Below, piece by piece: positions 7,630 to 15,443 of a stretch of 30,980 nt of DNA. Below the pieces are notes generated by a model. The model worked only from the letters and a program-made list of their open reading frames with translations, was not told the origin of the DNA and ran no database searches. The stretch is from an uncultured Bacteroidales bacterium. Its GTDB lineage: Bacteria; Bacteroidota; Bacteroidia; Bacteroidales; UBA932. A program made the translations under genes and the position numbers. The first letter of the stretch is position 1, and every line of letters begins with the position of its first letter. The DNA lies in NCBI GenBank assembly GCA_900545245.1, contig UQYV01000041.1, positions 1 to 30,980 of the forward strand, given 5' to 3'.

Positions 7630-8247
7630 ATGAAGAACTACGAATATATAATAGCCAGCCTCCCTGTGGTTGACAGCGGCTTCCGGTTCACTGACACGAC
7701 TCCCGACGAGTTCATCGCCCAGATTCGTGAACAGTTGGACTCTGCTGACAATGCTCTGGTGGACTTTCTGATGAAAGGCTATGCCGAGGATTGCCTCACT
7801 CCGGAGTTCTATGCCGAAGCACTCGCACACAGAAACCGTTTTCTGCGCGAATATTTCCGCTTCGACCTCTGCCTGAGGAATCTGAAGGTGAAATACCTCA
7901 ACAAAGAGCTCGGAAGACCTGCCGATAAAGACCTTATGGTGCTCCTCGGCAAGGACGGCGAGGCTCTCGAACTGCCTTTCGAAGAGGAAGAGGCTGTGGA
8001 AAGCATCCTTCGGGGAGACGACCTTCTGGTGCGTGAAAGGGCTTTGGACGACCTTGTTTGGGAGAATGTCTCCAAAATGACGGTCTTCGACTATTTCGAC
8101 ATCGAGGCGGTGCTTGCGTTCATCGTGAAGATGCAGGTCGTGGCCCGCTGGTATAGGCTCGACGAGCAGAGCGGACGCGAAATGTTCCGCAAACTCGTCG
8201 GAGAAGTGCGCGGCACATTCAAGGGCGTAAACTACACGGGTGCTTAG
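7630..8247 (+). CDS. DUF2764 family protein of the V-ATPase operon (probable central-stalk/C-like subunit)
   Basis: 205 residues from the ATG at 7630; an upstream in-frame TTG at 7621 overlaps ntpE and is less likely. The protein is soluble, acidic and mostly helical, starts MKNYEYIIASLPVV, and lacks any membrane segment or nucleotide motif. DUF2764 proteins occupy this slot (between E and A) in V-ATPase operons of Bacteroidetes, Chlamydiae and spirochaetes. No gene for classical subunit C (the socket joining rotor ring and central stalk) is found in this operon, so this protein is a reasonable candidate for that job. This is inference from position and from the missing gene, not from visible sequence similarity. 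Confidence 0.78.
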   Translation: MKNYEYIIASLPVVDSGFRFTDTTPDEFIAQIREQLDSADNALVDFLMKGYAEDCLTPEFYAEALAHRNRFLREYFRFDLCLRNLKVKYLNKELGRPADKDLMVLLGKDGEALELPFEEEEAVESILRGDDLLVRERALDDLVWENVSKMTVFDYFDIEAVLAFIVKMQVVARWYRLDEQSGREMFRKLVGEVRGTFKGVNYTGA

Positions 8248-8250
8248 GTC

Positions 8251-8273
8251 CTTCGGGGCGGCCGCTCCGGAAG
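8251..8273 (+). promoter_or_regulatory. GC-rich hairpin in the leader of ntpA
   Basis: CTTC GGGG (8251-8258) pairs with CTCC and GAAG (8265-8268 and 8270-8273) around loop CGGCCG, with one bulged G (8269): about eight base pairs including one G-T. It starts three bases after the DUF2764 stop and is followed by GATTTT. It could be a weak attenuator or an mRNA-stabilising element between the one-copy stalk genes and the three-copy A and B genes. Confidence 0.45.
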
Positions 8274-8294
8274 CTGATTTTCGGGAGTGGCAGA

Positions 8295-8302
8295 TAAATT
8301 TG
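8295..8302 (+). promoter_or_regulatory. possible internal promoter (-7 box) upstream of ntpA
   Basis: TAAATTTG matches the TAnnTTTG consensus, 28 nt before the ntpA start codon. No good TTTG box is visible 19-21 nt upstream, so it is tentative. Together with the hairpin at 8251-8273 it would allow A and B to be expressed partly apart from E and DUF2764. Confidence 0.35.
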
Positions 8303-8329
8303 AAAAAATAAATTAAAGTATAAATCAAT

Positions 8330-10084
8330 ATGAACAAGACTACAGGAAAGGTGACGGGCATCGTCTCAAACCTTGTCACTGTCGCGGTGGACGGACCGGT
8401 GTCGCAGAACGAAATCTGCTACATCGACCTTGATGGAACGCATCTTATGGCGGAGGTCATCAAGGTGAACGGCTCCAATGCGGCTGTGCAGGTTTTCGAG
8501 AGCACCCGTGGCCTGAAAAACGGGAACAAGGTAGTTTTCGAGAACAAGATGCTTGAGGTCACATTGGGTCCGGGCTTGCTTTCGAGCTGCTACGACGGAC
8601 TCCAGAACAACCTCACCACGATGACGGGAGTCTTCCTCAAGAGGGGCGAATACACAGAGCCTCTCGACCACGAAAAACTTTGGGACTTCACTCCGATTGC
8701 AAAGGAAGGCGACAAAGTCGTTGCCGCAGACTGGCTTGGAGAAGTGAAGGAGGGCTGGCTGCCTCACAAGATTATGGTGCCTTTCTCTTTCAAGGGTGAA
8801 TACACGGTGAAATCCGTTGCCGCAGCAGGTCAGTACAAGATTGACGACACGATGGCGGTACTCGTGAACGAAGACGGCGAGGAAGTGAAGGTCACGATGA
8901 CCCAGAAATGGCCGGTGAAAGTGGCAGTGAAGGGTTATAAGGAAAAGCCGAGGCCTTCAAGAATTATGGAGACGGGAGTCCGCGTAATCGACACTCTCGA
9001 CCCTATCGCAGAAGGAGGTACGGGCTTCATCCCCGGACCGTTCGGCTGCGGAAAGACAGTGCTCCAGCACGCAATTGCAAAGCAGGGTGACGCACAGGTC
9101 ATCGTGATGGCAGCCTGCGGAGAGCGTGCGAACGAAGTGGTGGAAATCTTCACCGAGTTCCCTGAACTGATTGACCCGCACACAGGACGTCACCTTATGG
9201 AGCGTACAACCATCATCTGCAACACCTCCAATATGCCTGTAGCCGCACGTGAGGCATCCGTTTACACGGCAATGACCATTTGCGAATACTACCGTGCGAT
9301 GGGTATGAAGGTTCTTCTGCTCGCGGACTCCACTTCAAGATGGGCACAGGCCCTCAGGGAGATGAGTAACCGTCTGGAGGAGCTTCCTGGAGCGGACGCA
9401 TTCCCGGTGGACCTTTCTGCAATCATCTCAAACTTCTATGCACGTGCCGGAATGGTCGTTCTGAACAACGGACAGACAGGTTCTGTTACCTTCATCGGAA
9501 CAGTATCCCCTGCGGGAGGTAACCTCAAGGAGCCGGTGACCGAGTCCACCAAGAAGGCTGCACGTTGCTTCTACGCTCTTGAGCAGAAGCGTGCCGACCA
9601 GAAGAGATACCCTGCGGTGAACCCGATTGACTCATATTCAAAATATCTCGAATATCCTGAGATTCAGGAATATCTCGAAAAGACAATCGCCCCGGGATGG
9701 ACGGAAAAAGTCAACGGACTCAAAAACCTCATCCGCAAGGGCCGTGAAGCGCAGGAGCAAATCAACATCCTCGGTGACGACGGCGTTCCGATGAACTACC
9801 ACGAGTTGTTCTGGAAGTCCGAACTTATTGACTTTGTGGTGCTTCAGCAGGATGCATTCGACGCAATCGACGCACTCTGCCCTCTTGAGAGGCAGAAATA
9901 TATGGTCGAACTCGTGCTCGGCATCTGTGAGCGCCATTTCGAATTTGAGGACTTCGAGAAATGCCGCGACTTCTTCAAGGAAATCATCAACATTCTCCGT
10001 CAGATGAACTACTCCGAGTTCCACAGCGAGCAGTTCAAGGAATTTGAAAACAAACTTAATACACTCCTGAGCAATGGCAAATAA
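8330..10084 (+). CDS. ntpA: V/A-type ATPase catalytic subunit A
   Basis: 584 residues, normal length for the family. Subunit A hydrolyses or makes ATP in the A3B3 head. The P-loop GPFGCGKT is at 236-243 with Lys242, and the catalytic-glutamate motif GERANEVVE follows at 264-272. An N-terminal beta-barrel (~1-75) and the A-type non-homologous insert (~110-190) are present; the insert distinguishes it from F-type beta subunits. The C-terminal helical domain is complete. The last 11 bases overlap the start of ntpB (10074-10084), giving tight translational coupling between the two ring-forming subunits. Confidence 0.97.
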   Translation: MNKTTGKVTGIVSNLVTVAVDGPVSQNEICYIDLDGTHLMAEVIKVNGSNAAVQVFESTRGLKNGNKVVFENKMLEVTLGPGLLSSCYDGLQNNLTTMTGVFLKRGEYTEPLDHEKLWDFTPIAKEGDKVVAADWLGEVKEGWLPHKIMVPFSFKGEYTVKSVAAAGQYKIDDTMAVLVNEDGEEVKVTMTQKWPVKVAVKGYKEKPRPSRIMETGVRVIDTLDPIAEGGTGFIPGPFGCGKTVLQHAIAKQGDAQVIVMAACGERANEVVEIFTEFPELIDPHTGRHLMERTTIICNTSNMPVAAREASVYTAMTICEYYRAMGMKVLLLADSTSRWAQALREMSNRLEELPGADAFPVDLSAIISNFYARAGMVVLNNGQTGSVTFIGTVSPAGGNLKEPVTESTKKAARCFYALEQKRADQKRYPAVNPIDSYSKYLEYPEIQEYLEKTIAPGWTEKVNGLKNLIRKGREAQEQINILGDDGVPMNYHELFWKSELIDFVVLQQDAFDAIDALCPLERQKYMVELVLGICERHFEFEDFEKCRDFFKEIINILRQMNYSEFHSEQFKEFENKLNTLLSNGK

Positions 10085-11393
10085 GGCATATAAGAAAATC
10101 TACACAAAGCTGGAAAGCATCACCAAGGCCACAGTTTCGCTCAGGGCTGACGGTGTTTCCAATGATGAGCTTGCCATTGTCGCAGGCAGGCTTGCACAGG
10201 TCGTAAAGACCAAAGGTGAGATCGTGACGCTTCAGGTTTTCTCCGGCACGGAAGGTATTCCGACGGATGCTGAAGTGACTTTCCTCGGCGAGGCTCCAAA
10301 CCTTCACGTGAGCGATGAACTCGCAGGACGATTCTTCGACGCATACGGACACCCGATTGACGGCGGCCCTGAGGTTGAAGGCGAAGTACGCGAAATCGGC
10401 GGTCCTTCAGTGAACCCATATAAGAGAAGACAGCCTTCGGAGATTATCCCGACAGGTATCGCCGGCATCGACCTCAACAACACACTCGTTTCCGGACAGA
10501 AGATTCCGTTCTTTGCGGACTCCGACCAGCCATACAACAATGTGATGGCGCAGGTTGCCCTCCGTGCGGACGTGGACAAGATTATCCTCGGAGGTATGGG
10601 TCTTTCAAACGACGACTACCTCTACTTCAAACACGAATTTGAGGCAGCGGGTGCACTTGACAAAATCATCTCTTTCGTGAACACCACCGAGCAGCCGCCT
10701 GTTGAGCGACTCCTCATTCCGGATATGGCGCTTACGGCCGCCGAGTATTTCGCAGTGGAGAAGAACGAGAAAGTGCTTGTGCTTCTGACAGATATGACAC
10801 TTTATGCGGATGCGCTCTCCATCGTGTCGAACCGTATGGACCAGATTCCATCCAAGGACTCAATGCCAGGTTCGCTCTACTCCGACCTCGCAAAGATTTA
10901 CGAGAAGGCGGTGCAGCTTCCTGACGGCGGTTCAATCACCATCATCGCTGTGACCACCCTCAACGACGGAGACATCACCCACGCGATTCCTGACAACACC
11001 GGTTACATCACCGAGGGACAGCTCTTCCTCCGTAACGACCCGGATTCCGGCAAGGTCATCATCGACCCGTTCCGTTCCCTCTCCAGGCTCAAGCAGCTCG
11101 TTCAGGGAAAGAAGACAAGGGAAGACCACTCACAGGTGATGAACGCCTCTGTCCGTCTCTACGCTGATGCCCAGAACGCAAAGACCAAGCTTGAGAACGG
11201 TTTCGACCTTTCGGACTACGACCACCGCTGTCTTGCCTACGCGAAGGACTACGCAACAAGAATCCTTTCAATCGATGTCAACATCAGTCTCGACGAGATG
11301 CTCGACACTGCCTGGGAACTCTTCGGCAAGTACTTCTCCAAAGCAGAAACCGGCATCAAGCAAGCCTTGATTGATAAATATTGGAAAAATTAG
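10074..11393 (+). CDS. ntpB: V/A-type ATPase regulatory subunit B
   Basis: 439 residues. Subunit B is the non-catalytic partner in the A3B3 ring. The P-loop position is degenerate (SGQKIPFFADSDQPYNN, 140-156), as is normal for B subunits, while the SLSRLKQL segment in the C-terminal half supplies the arginine expected to reach the neighbouring A active site. Family landmarks include IPTGIAGIDLNNTLVSGQK and MPGSLYSDLAKIYEKA. The start codon lies inside the end of ntpA (11-bp overlap), and ntpD begins six bases after the stop. Confidence 0.96.
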   Translation: MANKAYKKIYTKLESITKATVSLRADGVSNDELAIVAGRLAQVVKTKGEIVTLQVFSGTEGIPTDAEVTFLGEAPNLHVSDELAGRFFDAYGHPIDGGPEVEGEVREIGGPSVNPYKRRQPSEIIPTGIAGIDLNNTLVSGQKIPFFADSDQPYNNVMAQVALRADVDKIILGGMGLSNDDYLYFKHEFEAAGALDKIISFVNTTEQPPVERLLIPDMALTAAEYFAVEKNEKVLVLLTDMTLYADALSIVSNRMDQIPSKDSMPGSLYSDLAKIYEKAVQLPDGGSITIIAVTTLNDGDITHAIPDNTGYITEGQLFLRNDPDSGKVIIDPFRSLSRLKQLVQGKKTREDHSQVMNASVRLYADAQNAKTKLENGFDLSDYDHRCLAYAKDYATRILSIDVNISLDEMLDTAWELFGKYFSKAETGIKQALIDKYWKN

Positions 11394-11399
11394 TGTTTT

Positions 11400-12011
11400 A
11401 TGGCGATCAAATTTCAATATAACAAAACTTCGCTGAATGAAATTGGCAAGCAGCTGAAGATGCGCCAAAACGCCCTCCCTACCCTGAAGAACAAGGAGAG
11501 CGCGTTGCGTCTGGAGGTTCGCCGTGCCAAGGATTATTCGGAGAAGTTGATTGAAGACCTTGAAGCCGCCCTTAACAAATACGATTATCTTGCTGCCCTG
11601 TGGAACGAGTTTGAACCTGGTCTCATATCCATCACTGACGTGGAACTCGTCACGGTGAAAGTGGCCGGTGTGAAAACCCCGGAACTGAAGGGAATCAGCT
11701 TCGAAATCCACGAATTCAACGCCTTCGTCAAACCGGCCTGGTATGCCGACGGTGTGGCAATACTCAAAGAACTCTCGCGTCTTGGAATAGAGTCGGAGGT
11801 CTACAAAGAGAAGAGCCGGATTCTGGATTTCCAGAGAAAAAAGACCACCCAGAAAGTGAACCTTTACGAAAAGGTGCAGATTCCGGGCTATCAGGAGGCG
11901 ATTCGCAAGATAAAAAGGTATATGGAAGACGAGGAAAACCTCTCCAAGGCGGCTTCCAAGATTGTCAAGCAAAGACACGCGGCAGAGGAGGACGCAGAAG
12001 ATGGTAACTAA
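11400..12011 (+). CDS. ntpD: V/A-type ATPase subunit D (central rotor shaft)
   Basis: 203 residues, mostly two long helices separated by a mixed region, as expected for the antiparallel coiled-coil shaft that turns inside A3B3. The N-terminal KFQYNKTSLNEIGKQLKMRQ and the heptad-rich C-terminal part (AIRKIKRYMEDEENLSKAASKIVKQ) fit the V-ATPase D (ATP-synt_D) family. Its last 11 bases overlap the likely start of ntpI, the same overlap length as ntpA/ntpB. No separate subunit F gene, the usual partner of D, is present in the operon. Confidence 0.9.
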   Translation: MAIKFQYNKTSLNEIGKQLKMRQNALPTLKNKESALRLEVRRAKDYSEKLIEDLEAALNKYDYLAALWNEFEPGLISITDVELVTVKVAGVKTPELKGISFEIHEFNAFVKPAWYADGVAILKELSRLGIESEVYKEKSRILDFQRKKTTQKVNLYEKVQIPGYQEAIRKIKRYMEDEENLSKAASKIVKQRHAAEEDAEDGN

Positions 12012-13827
12012 AATGACAAAATATTCCTTCATCCTGCTTTCGGAGCAGACAGAAGGATTCCTGAATTCACTTCAGGAACTTGGAGTCGTTGACATCTCAC
12101 GCTCCCTCAAACCGATTGACGAGCAGTCTTCCGAAATGCTCGCAGAGGCTGACCGTGCGAAAAAAGCCCTCTCCATTCTCGCAGCTTGCAAAGCCGGGAG
12201 TGACAAGGACTTCAAATTCGACGGTTGCCCTGTAGATGCGGTTTTGGAGACTCAAGACAGGATTGCTGAGATTTCGGCGGAGATTGCTGCGGCAAAGAAG
12301 GAAATTGCAGTTCGTCAGCCGTGGGGCAGCTTCCGTAGCGAAGACATCCACAAACTTGAGTCCCAGGGACTTAAGCTGCGATTCTACAGCTGTATGAAAA
12401 AGAAATTCGACCCGTCTTGGGCTGAAATCCGACCGCTGGAAGTCATCAGTGAGACTGAGTCGAAGGTGTTTTTCGTGACTGTTTCTCCGGCGCAAGAAGA
12501 GTACAGCTTCCCACTTGAGGCTATCCCTGCTCCGGAAGGTTCTGTGAATGAGGAGGAAGAAAAACTCGCCCTCCTGCAGAGCAAACTCGAAAAGGAGCAG
12601 CAGTTGCTTGCAAACCTCAAAAATTGCAGTGACGAAATCCGTAAGGCATACAACGATTCCCTTTCCCGTCTCGACCTCTATTTCGCAGAGGCGGCCACTG
12701 AAAAGGCTGTTGACAACTACCTCACCGTTCTCACCGGCTTCGCTCCGACATCGGACGATAAGAGGCTCTGCGCCAGCTTCGACTCGATGGACATCTACTA
12801 CAGCCACGAGGCGGCGACCAAAGAGGACAATCCTCCGGTTAAGCTGAAGAACAACTGGTTTGCAAAGAACTTCGAGGTGCTCACAGGAATGTATGGTGTG
12901 CCGGCCTACGACGAGTTCGACCCTACCCCGGTACTCGGTCCGTTCTTTATGCTCTTCTTCGCGATGTGTATGGGAGACGCCGGCTACGGAATACTCCTTA
13001 TGCTGATAGCGCTCGTGCTCAGACTGAAGATGAAGGATTCGAGCCTCGGCAAGATGCACAGACTCATAGCCTTCCTTGGCGGAATGACCTTCGTTGTGGG
13101 AATTTTCCTCGGCACATTCTTCGGGATGAGCATCCTGGAGGCTTCCTGGGCACCTGCCTGGCTAAAAGGACTCTGCATCGACGGATGGTTCCCCGATGCG
13201 AAGATTGCGGGATTCCCTGTTCAGATGGTGCTTGCCGTTGCAATCGGTGTGCTGCACATCTGCCTTGCGATGATAATCAAGACCATCAACTTCACCAAAC
13301 GCTTCGGTTTCAAGAAAACTATCGCAACCTGGGGATGGACAACTCTGATTGTCGGTGGTCTGGTGGTGGTTTCACTCGGGATGACTGAAGTTCTCTCTGC
13401 TGAAGCCTTCAAATGGACAATCATCGCGCTCGCAGTCGTCAGCGGCCTTGCAATCTATGTTTTCAACACACCTGGACGCAATCCGCTTCTGAACATCGGC
13501 TCCGGTCTTTGGGACACATACAATATGGTGACCGGACTGTTGGGCGACGTTCTGAGTTACATCCGACTCTATGCTCTCGGCCTTGCCGGCGGTATGCTCG
13601 GAAATGCGTTCAACATAATGGGAACGATGATTCTCGACATTCCTGTTCCGGGAGTGAACTGGGTGTTCTGCATCATCATCCTCATTTTCGGTCACGTGCT
13701 GAACCTCGCGATGTCTTGCCTTGGAGCCTTTGTGCACCCGCTGCGTCTGACATTCGTGGAGTATTTCAAGAACTCCGGCTATGAGGGAAGCGGAGCAAAA
13801 TACAACCCTCTGACAAAAAAGAAGTGA
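12001..13827 (+). CDS. ntpI: V/A-type ATPase membrane subunit I/a
   Basis: 608 residues from the ATG at 12001. This start gives MVTKMTKYSF, close to the usual family opening; an upstream TTG at 11962 would lie deep inside ntpD. The first ~310 residues are a soluble, partly coiled-coil arm joining the stator stalks, and the rest has about seven to eight membrane helices beginning near the FDPTPVLGPFFMLFFAMCMGDAGYG segment. The essential arginine of the ion half-channels is Arg522 in LSYIRLYALGLAGGML, and a second conserved arginine is in VHPLRLTFVEYF (Arg582). Length is slightly under the typical 620-660 because the soluble arm is compact. ntpK follows after 83 bp. Confidence 0.95.
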   Translation: MVTKMTKYSFILLSEQTEGFLNSLQELGVVDISRSLKPIDEQSSEMLAEADRAKKALSILAACKAGSDKDFKFDGCPVDAVLETQDRIAEISAEIAAAKKEIAVRQPWGSFRSEDIHKLESQGLKLRFYSCMKKKFDPSWAEIRPLEVISETESKVFFVTVSPAQEEYSFPLEAIPAPEGSVNEEEEKLALLQSKLEKEQQLLANLKNCSDEIRKAYNDSLSRLDLYFAEAATEKAVDNYLTVLTGFAPTSDDKRLCASFDSMDIYYSHEAATKEDNPPVKLKNNWFAKNFEVLTGMYGVPAYDEFDPTPVLGPFFMLFFAMCMGDAGYGILLMLIALVLRLKMKDSSLGKMHRLIAFLGGMTFVVGIFLGTFFGMSILEASWAPAWLKGLCIDGWFPDAKIAGFPVQMVLAVAIGVLHICLAMIIKTINFTKRFGFKKTIATWGWTTLIVGGLVVVSLGMTEVLSAEAFKWTIIALAVVSGLAIYVFNTPGRNPLLNIGSGLWDTYNMVTGLLGDVLSYIRLYALGLAGGMLGNAFNIMGTMILDIPVPGVNWVFCIIILIFGHVLNLAMSCLGAFVHPLRLTFVEYFKNSGYEGSGAKYNPLTKKK

Positions 13828-13831
13828 TGCC

Positions 13832-13863
13832 AAAGACATTGATTGTTAAAGACATTGATTGCC
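13832..13863. repeat. 16-bp tandem repeat in the ntpI-ntpK gap
   Basis: AAAGACATTGATTG at 13832-13845 recurs at 13848-13861, a period of 16 bp, and a third partial copy (GAAGACATC) starts at 13864. The repeat begins five bases after the ntpI stop codon. Function unknown; it lengthens the leader before the high-copy rotor subunit gene. Confidence 0.75.
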
Positions 13864-13910
13864 GAAGACATCAAAAAGAAAAATAAATATAACAAATAAA
13901 AACAACAATT

Positions 13911-14345
13911 ATGAACGAAATTCTTGGTTATCTTGGCCTTGGCCTTATGCTTGGTCTGGCCGGCATCGGTTCCAGCTACGGAACAACCATTGCTGCAAAC
14001 GCAGCTGAGGGCGCACTCAAAAAGAATCCGGAGAAATCATCCACTTATATGATTCTCTCTGCACTTCCTGCAACTCAGGGTCTCTACGGATTCGTGGGCT
14101 TCCTCCTCTGGCTCGTAGTCTTCAAGCCTGATTTCACTGCTCAGGGTCCGCTTCTTTTCGGAGTTGGTCTTGCAGTCGGACTCGTTTGCCTTTTCTCTGC
14201 AATCCGTCAGGGTCAGGTCTGCGCAAACGGTATCGTAGGTGAAAGCCAGGGACACAGCGTGATGACAAACACCCTCATCTACGCCGCTCTTCCTGAGTTT
14301 TACGCTATTCTTGCGCTTGTAGGTGCCATTATGGCGGTCCTTTAA
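13911..14345 (+). CDS. ntpK: V/A-type ATPase proteolipid (rotor ring) subunit K, Na+-type site
   Basis: 144 residues, four transmembrane helices: a duplicated hairpin of the 16-kDa proteolipid type. The residues that bind Na+ in Enterococcus hirae NtpK (Leu61, Thr64, Gln65, Gln110, Glu139) align with Leu52, Thr55 and Gln56 in ALPATQGLYGF, Gln100 in AIRQGQVCANG, and Glu129 in LPEFYAIL. Only the second hairpin carries the carboxylate, as in eukaryotic-type and NtpK proteolipids. This predicts a sodium-coupled rather than proton-coupled ring. It is the last gene of the operon and is followed eight bases later by a long palindrome. Confidence 0.95.
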   Translation: MNEILGYLGLGLMLGLAGIGSSYGTTIAANAAEGALKKNPEKSSTYMILSALPATQGLYGFVGFLLWLVVFKPDFTAQGPLLFGVGLAVGLVCLFSAIRQGQVCANGIVGESQGHSVMTNTLIYAALPEFYAILALVGAIMAVL

Positions 14346-14352
14346 GTCGGGC

Positions 14353-14461
14353 GAATATGAGAGCGAACTGCTTCGTTGCTCATTTTGATGAAATCCTCAC
14401 AACCATCAGGTTGCTGCGGTTTCATCTTCACTGAGCGCCTTGCATTTCATCTCTCATATTC
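14353..14461. repeat. 109-bp symmetrical palindrome after ntpK
   Basis: Four nested arms share one centre near 14406.5: GAATATGAGAG (14353-14363) with CTCTCATATTC (14451-14461), GCTCA (14378-14382) with TGAGC (14432-14436), GATGAAA (14387-14393) with TTTCATC (14420-14426), and CAACC (14400-14404) with GGTTG (14409-14413), around the loop ATCA. The unpaired stretches match in length on both sides (14/14, 4/5, 6/6). It would fold as one long imperfect hairpin in RNA. No T-run follows, so it is not a classical terminator. Confidence 0.75.
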
Positions 14462-14507
14462 ACCCTCCCATCTCAGCTGTTATAAAATAGGATTGGGGGA
14501 AATTTTA

Positions 14508-14515
14508 TAAATTTG
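14508..14515 (+). promoter_or_regulatory. -7 box upstream of the short-chain dehydrogenase gene
   Basis: TAAATTTG matches TAnnTTTG. Transcription would start near 14521, inside the terminator-like hairpin that follows. No convincing -33 box is visible. Confidence 0.4.
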
Positions 14516-14553
14516 CAGAGCATTTCGCAGAGGCGGGATGCTCTGTTTTATTA
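14516..14553 (+). terminator. Rho-independent terminator for the V-ATPase operon
   Basis: CAGAGCAT (14516-14523) pairs perfectly with ATGCTCTG (14538-14545), with further CGC/GCG pairing possible in the 14-nt loop. TTTTATTA follows at once. It lies 22 nt before the next start codon, so it could also act as a leader hairpin for the dehydrogenase gene. Confidence 0.65.
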
Positions 14554-14574
14554 TGGGCTAATTACCTCTGAATC

Positions 14575-15375
14575 ATGAAAACTAAGGTTGTTCTTATAAC
14601 GGGGATTTCTTCTGGATTCGGGCTGGAGTCGGCACGGATGCTTGCCGAGACGGGATATACTGTCTATGGTACGGTGCGGCGCGAAGTTGAACATATCCCA
14701 GGAGTTCATTACCTGAATGCCGACGTCAGGGACGCTGAATCCGTGAAACGAGCCGTGGACACAGTGATTGCGGAACAGGGACATATCGATATGCTCGTGA
14801 ACAATGCGGGGATGGGCATCGGAGGCCCGATTGAGTTCACCCCGGACGAGGACATTGAACTCCAGATGGACACGAACTTCATGGGAATGGTGAGGTTCTC
14901 GAAGGCAGTGCTGCCGCACATGAGAGAACGAAAATGCGGAAAGATTGTTTTCCTCAGTTCGATAGGAGGGCTCATGGGACTACCATTTCAGGGATTCTAT
15001 TCCGCAAGCAAGTTCGCCATTGAGGGCTATGCCGAGGCCCTTAGAATGGAAGTGCACAATTTCCGGATCTCAGTCTCGCTCATAAACCCGGGAGACTTTT
15101 CCACCGGATTCACAGGAAAGAGACGGAAGACCGCTCCGGAGGTCGCGGAGGCATACCCGGCATACGCACTGTCAATGAGCAAGATAGAGAACGACGAAGG
15201 TCATGGGCTTAAGCCTGTAAAGGTGGCGGAGACAGTGGCGAGGATTGCGAAGGCACGCCGTCCGCGAAACAGATATGTCGTAGCGACTCTTGAACAGAGC
15301 CTTTCTGTACTGCTCAAAACTATACTTCCGTCCTCACTTTTCTCCAAAATTCTTCGAGGATATTACAAGATGTAG
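14575..15375 (+). CDS. short-chain dehydrogenase/reductase (SDR), classical type
   Basis: 266 residues. The classical SDR features are complete: the nucleotide-binding TGISSGFG (9-16), NNAG (76-79), catalytic Ser129, and the Tyr142-x-x-x-Lys146 pair in YSASK. NPGDFSTGF follows in the usual post-active-site position. The Arg residues after the first beta strand (VRREV) suggest NADP(H) rather than NAD(H), an inference only. The substrate is not predictable; the extended C-terminal tail resembles SDRs acting on lipids or steroids. It follows the V-ATPase terminator with its own -7 box, and the first fimbrillin gene begins 68 bp after its stop with no separate promoter visible. Confidence 0.92.
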   Translation: MKTKVVLITGISSGFGLESARMLAETGYTVYGTVRREVEHIPGVHYLNADVRDAESVKRAVDTVIAEQGHIDMLVNNAGMGIGGPIEFTPDEDIELQMDTNFMGMVRFSKAVLPHMRERKCGKIVFLSSIGGLMGLPFQGFYSASKFAIEGYAEALRMEVHNFRISVSLINPGDFSTGFTGKRRKTAPEVAEAYPAYALSMSKIENDEGHGLKPVKVAETVARIAKARRPRNRYVVATLEQSLSVLLKTILPSSLFSKILRGYYKM

Positions 15376-15443
15376 CAAGCCTCAAAAACAAGTCGAAAAC
15401 GAGCATCCCGGTCAGGATTATCAGCAACAAATATATCAGCAAT

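Noticed and set aside
8258..8265. GCGGCCGC palindrome, considered as a cloning scar or operator
   Set aside because: It is only the loop-proximal part of a larger hairpin, and nothing else in the window suggests engineered sequence.
7582..8379. Minus-strand open frame opposite the DUF2764 gene
   Set aside because: The plus-strand gene fits the V-ATPase operon with a one-base gap to its neighbour; the antisense translation has no recognisable features.
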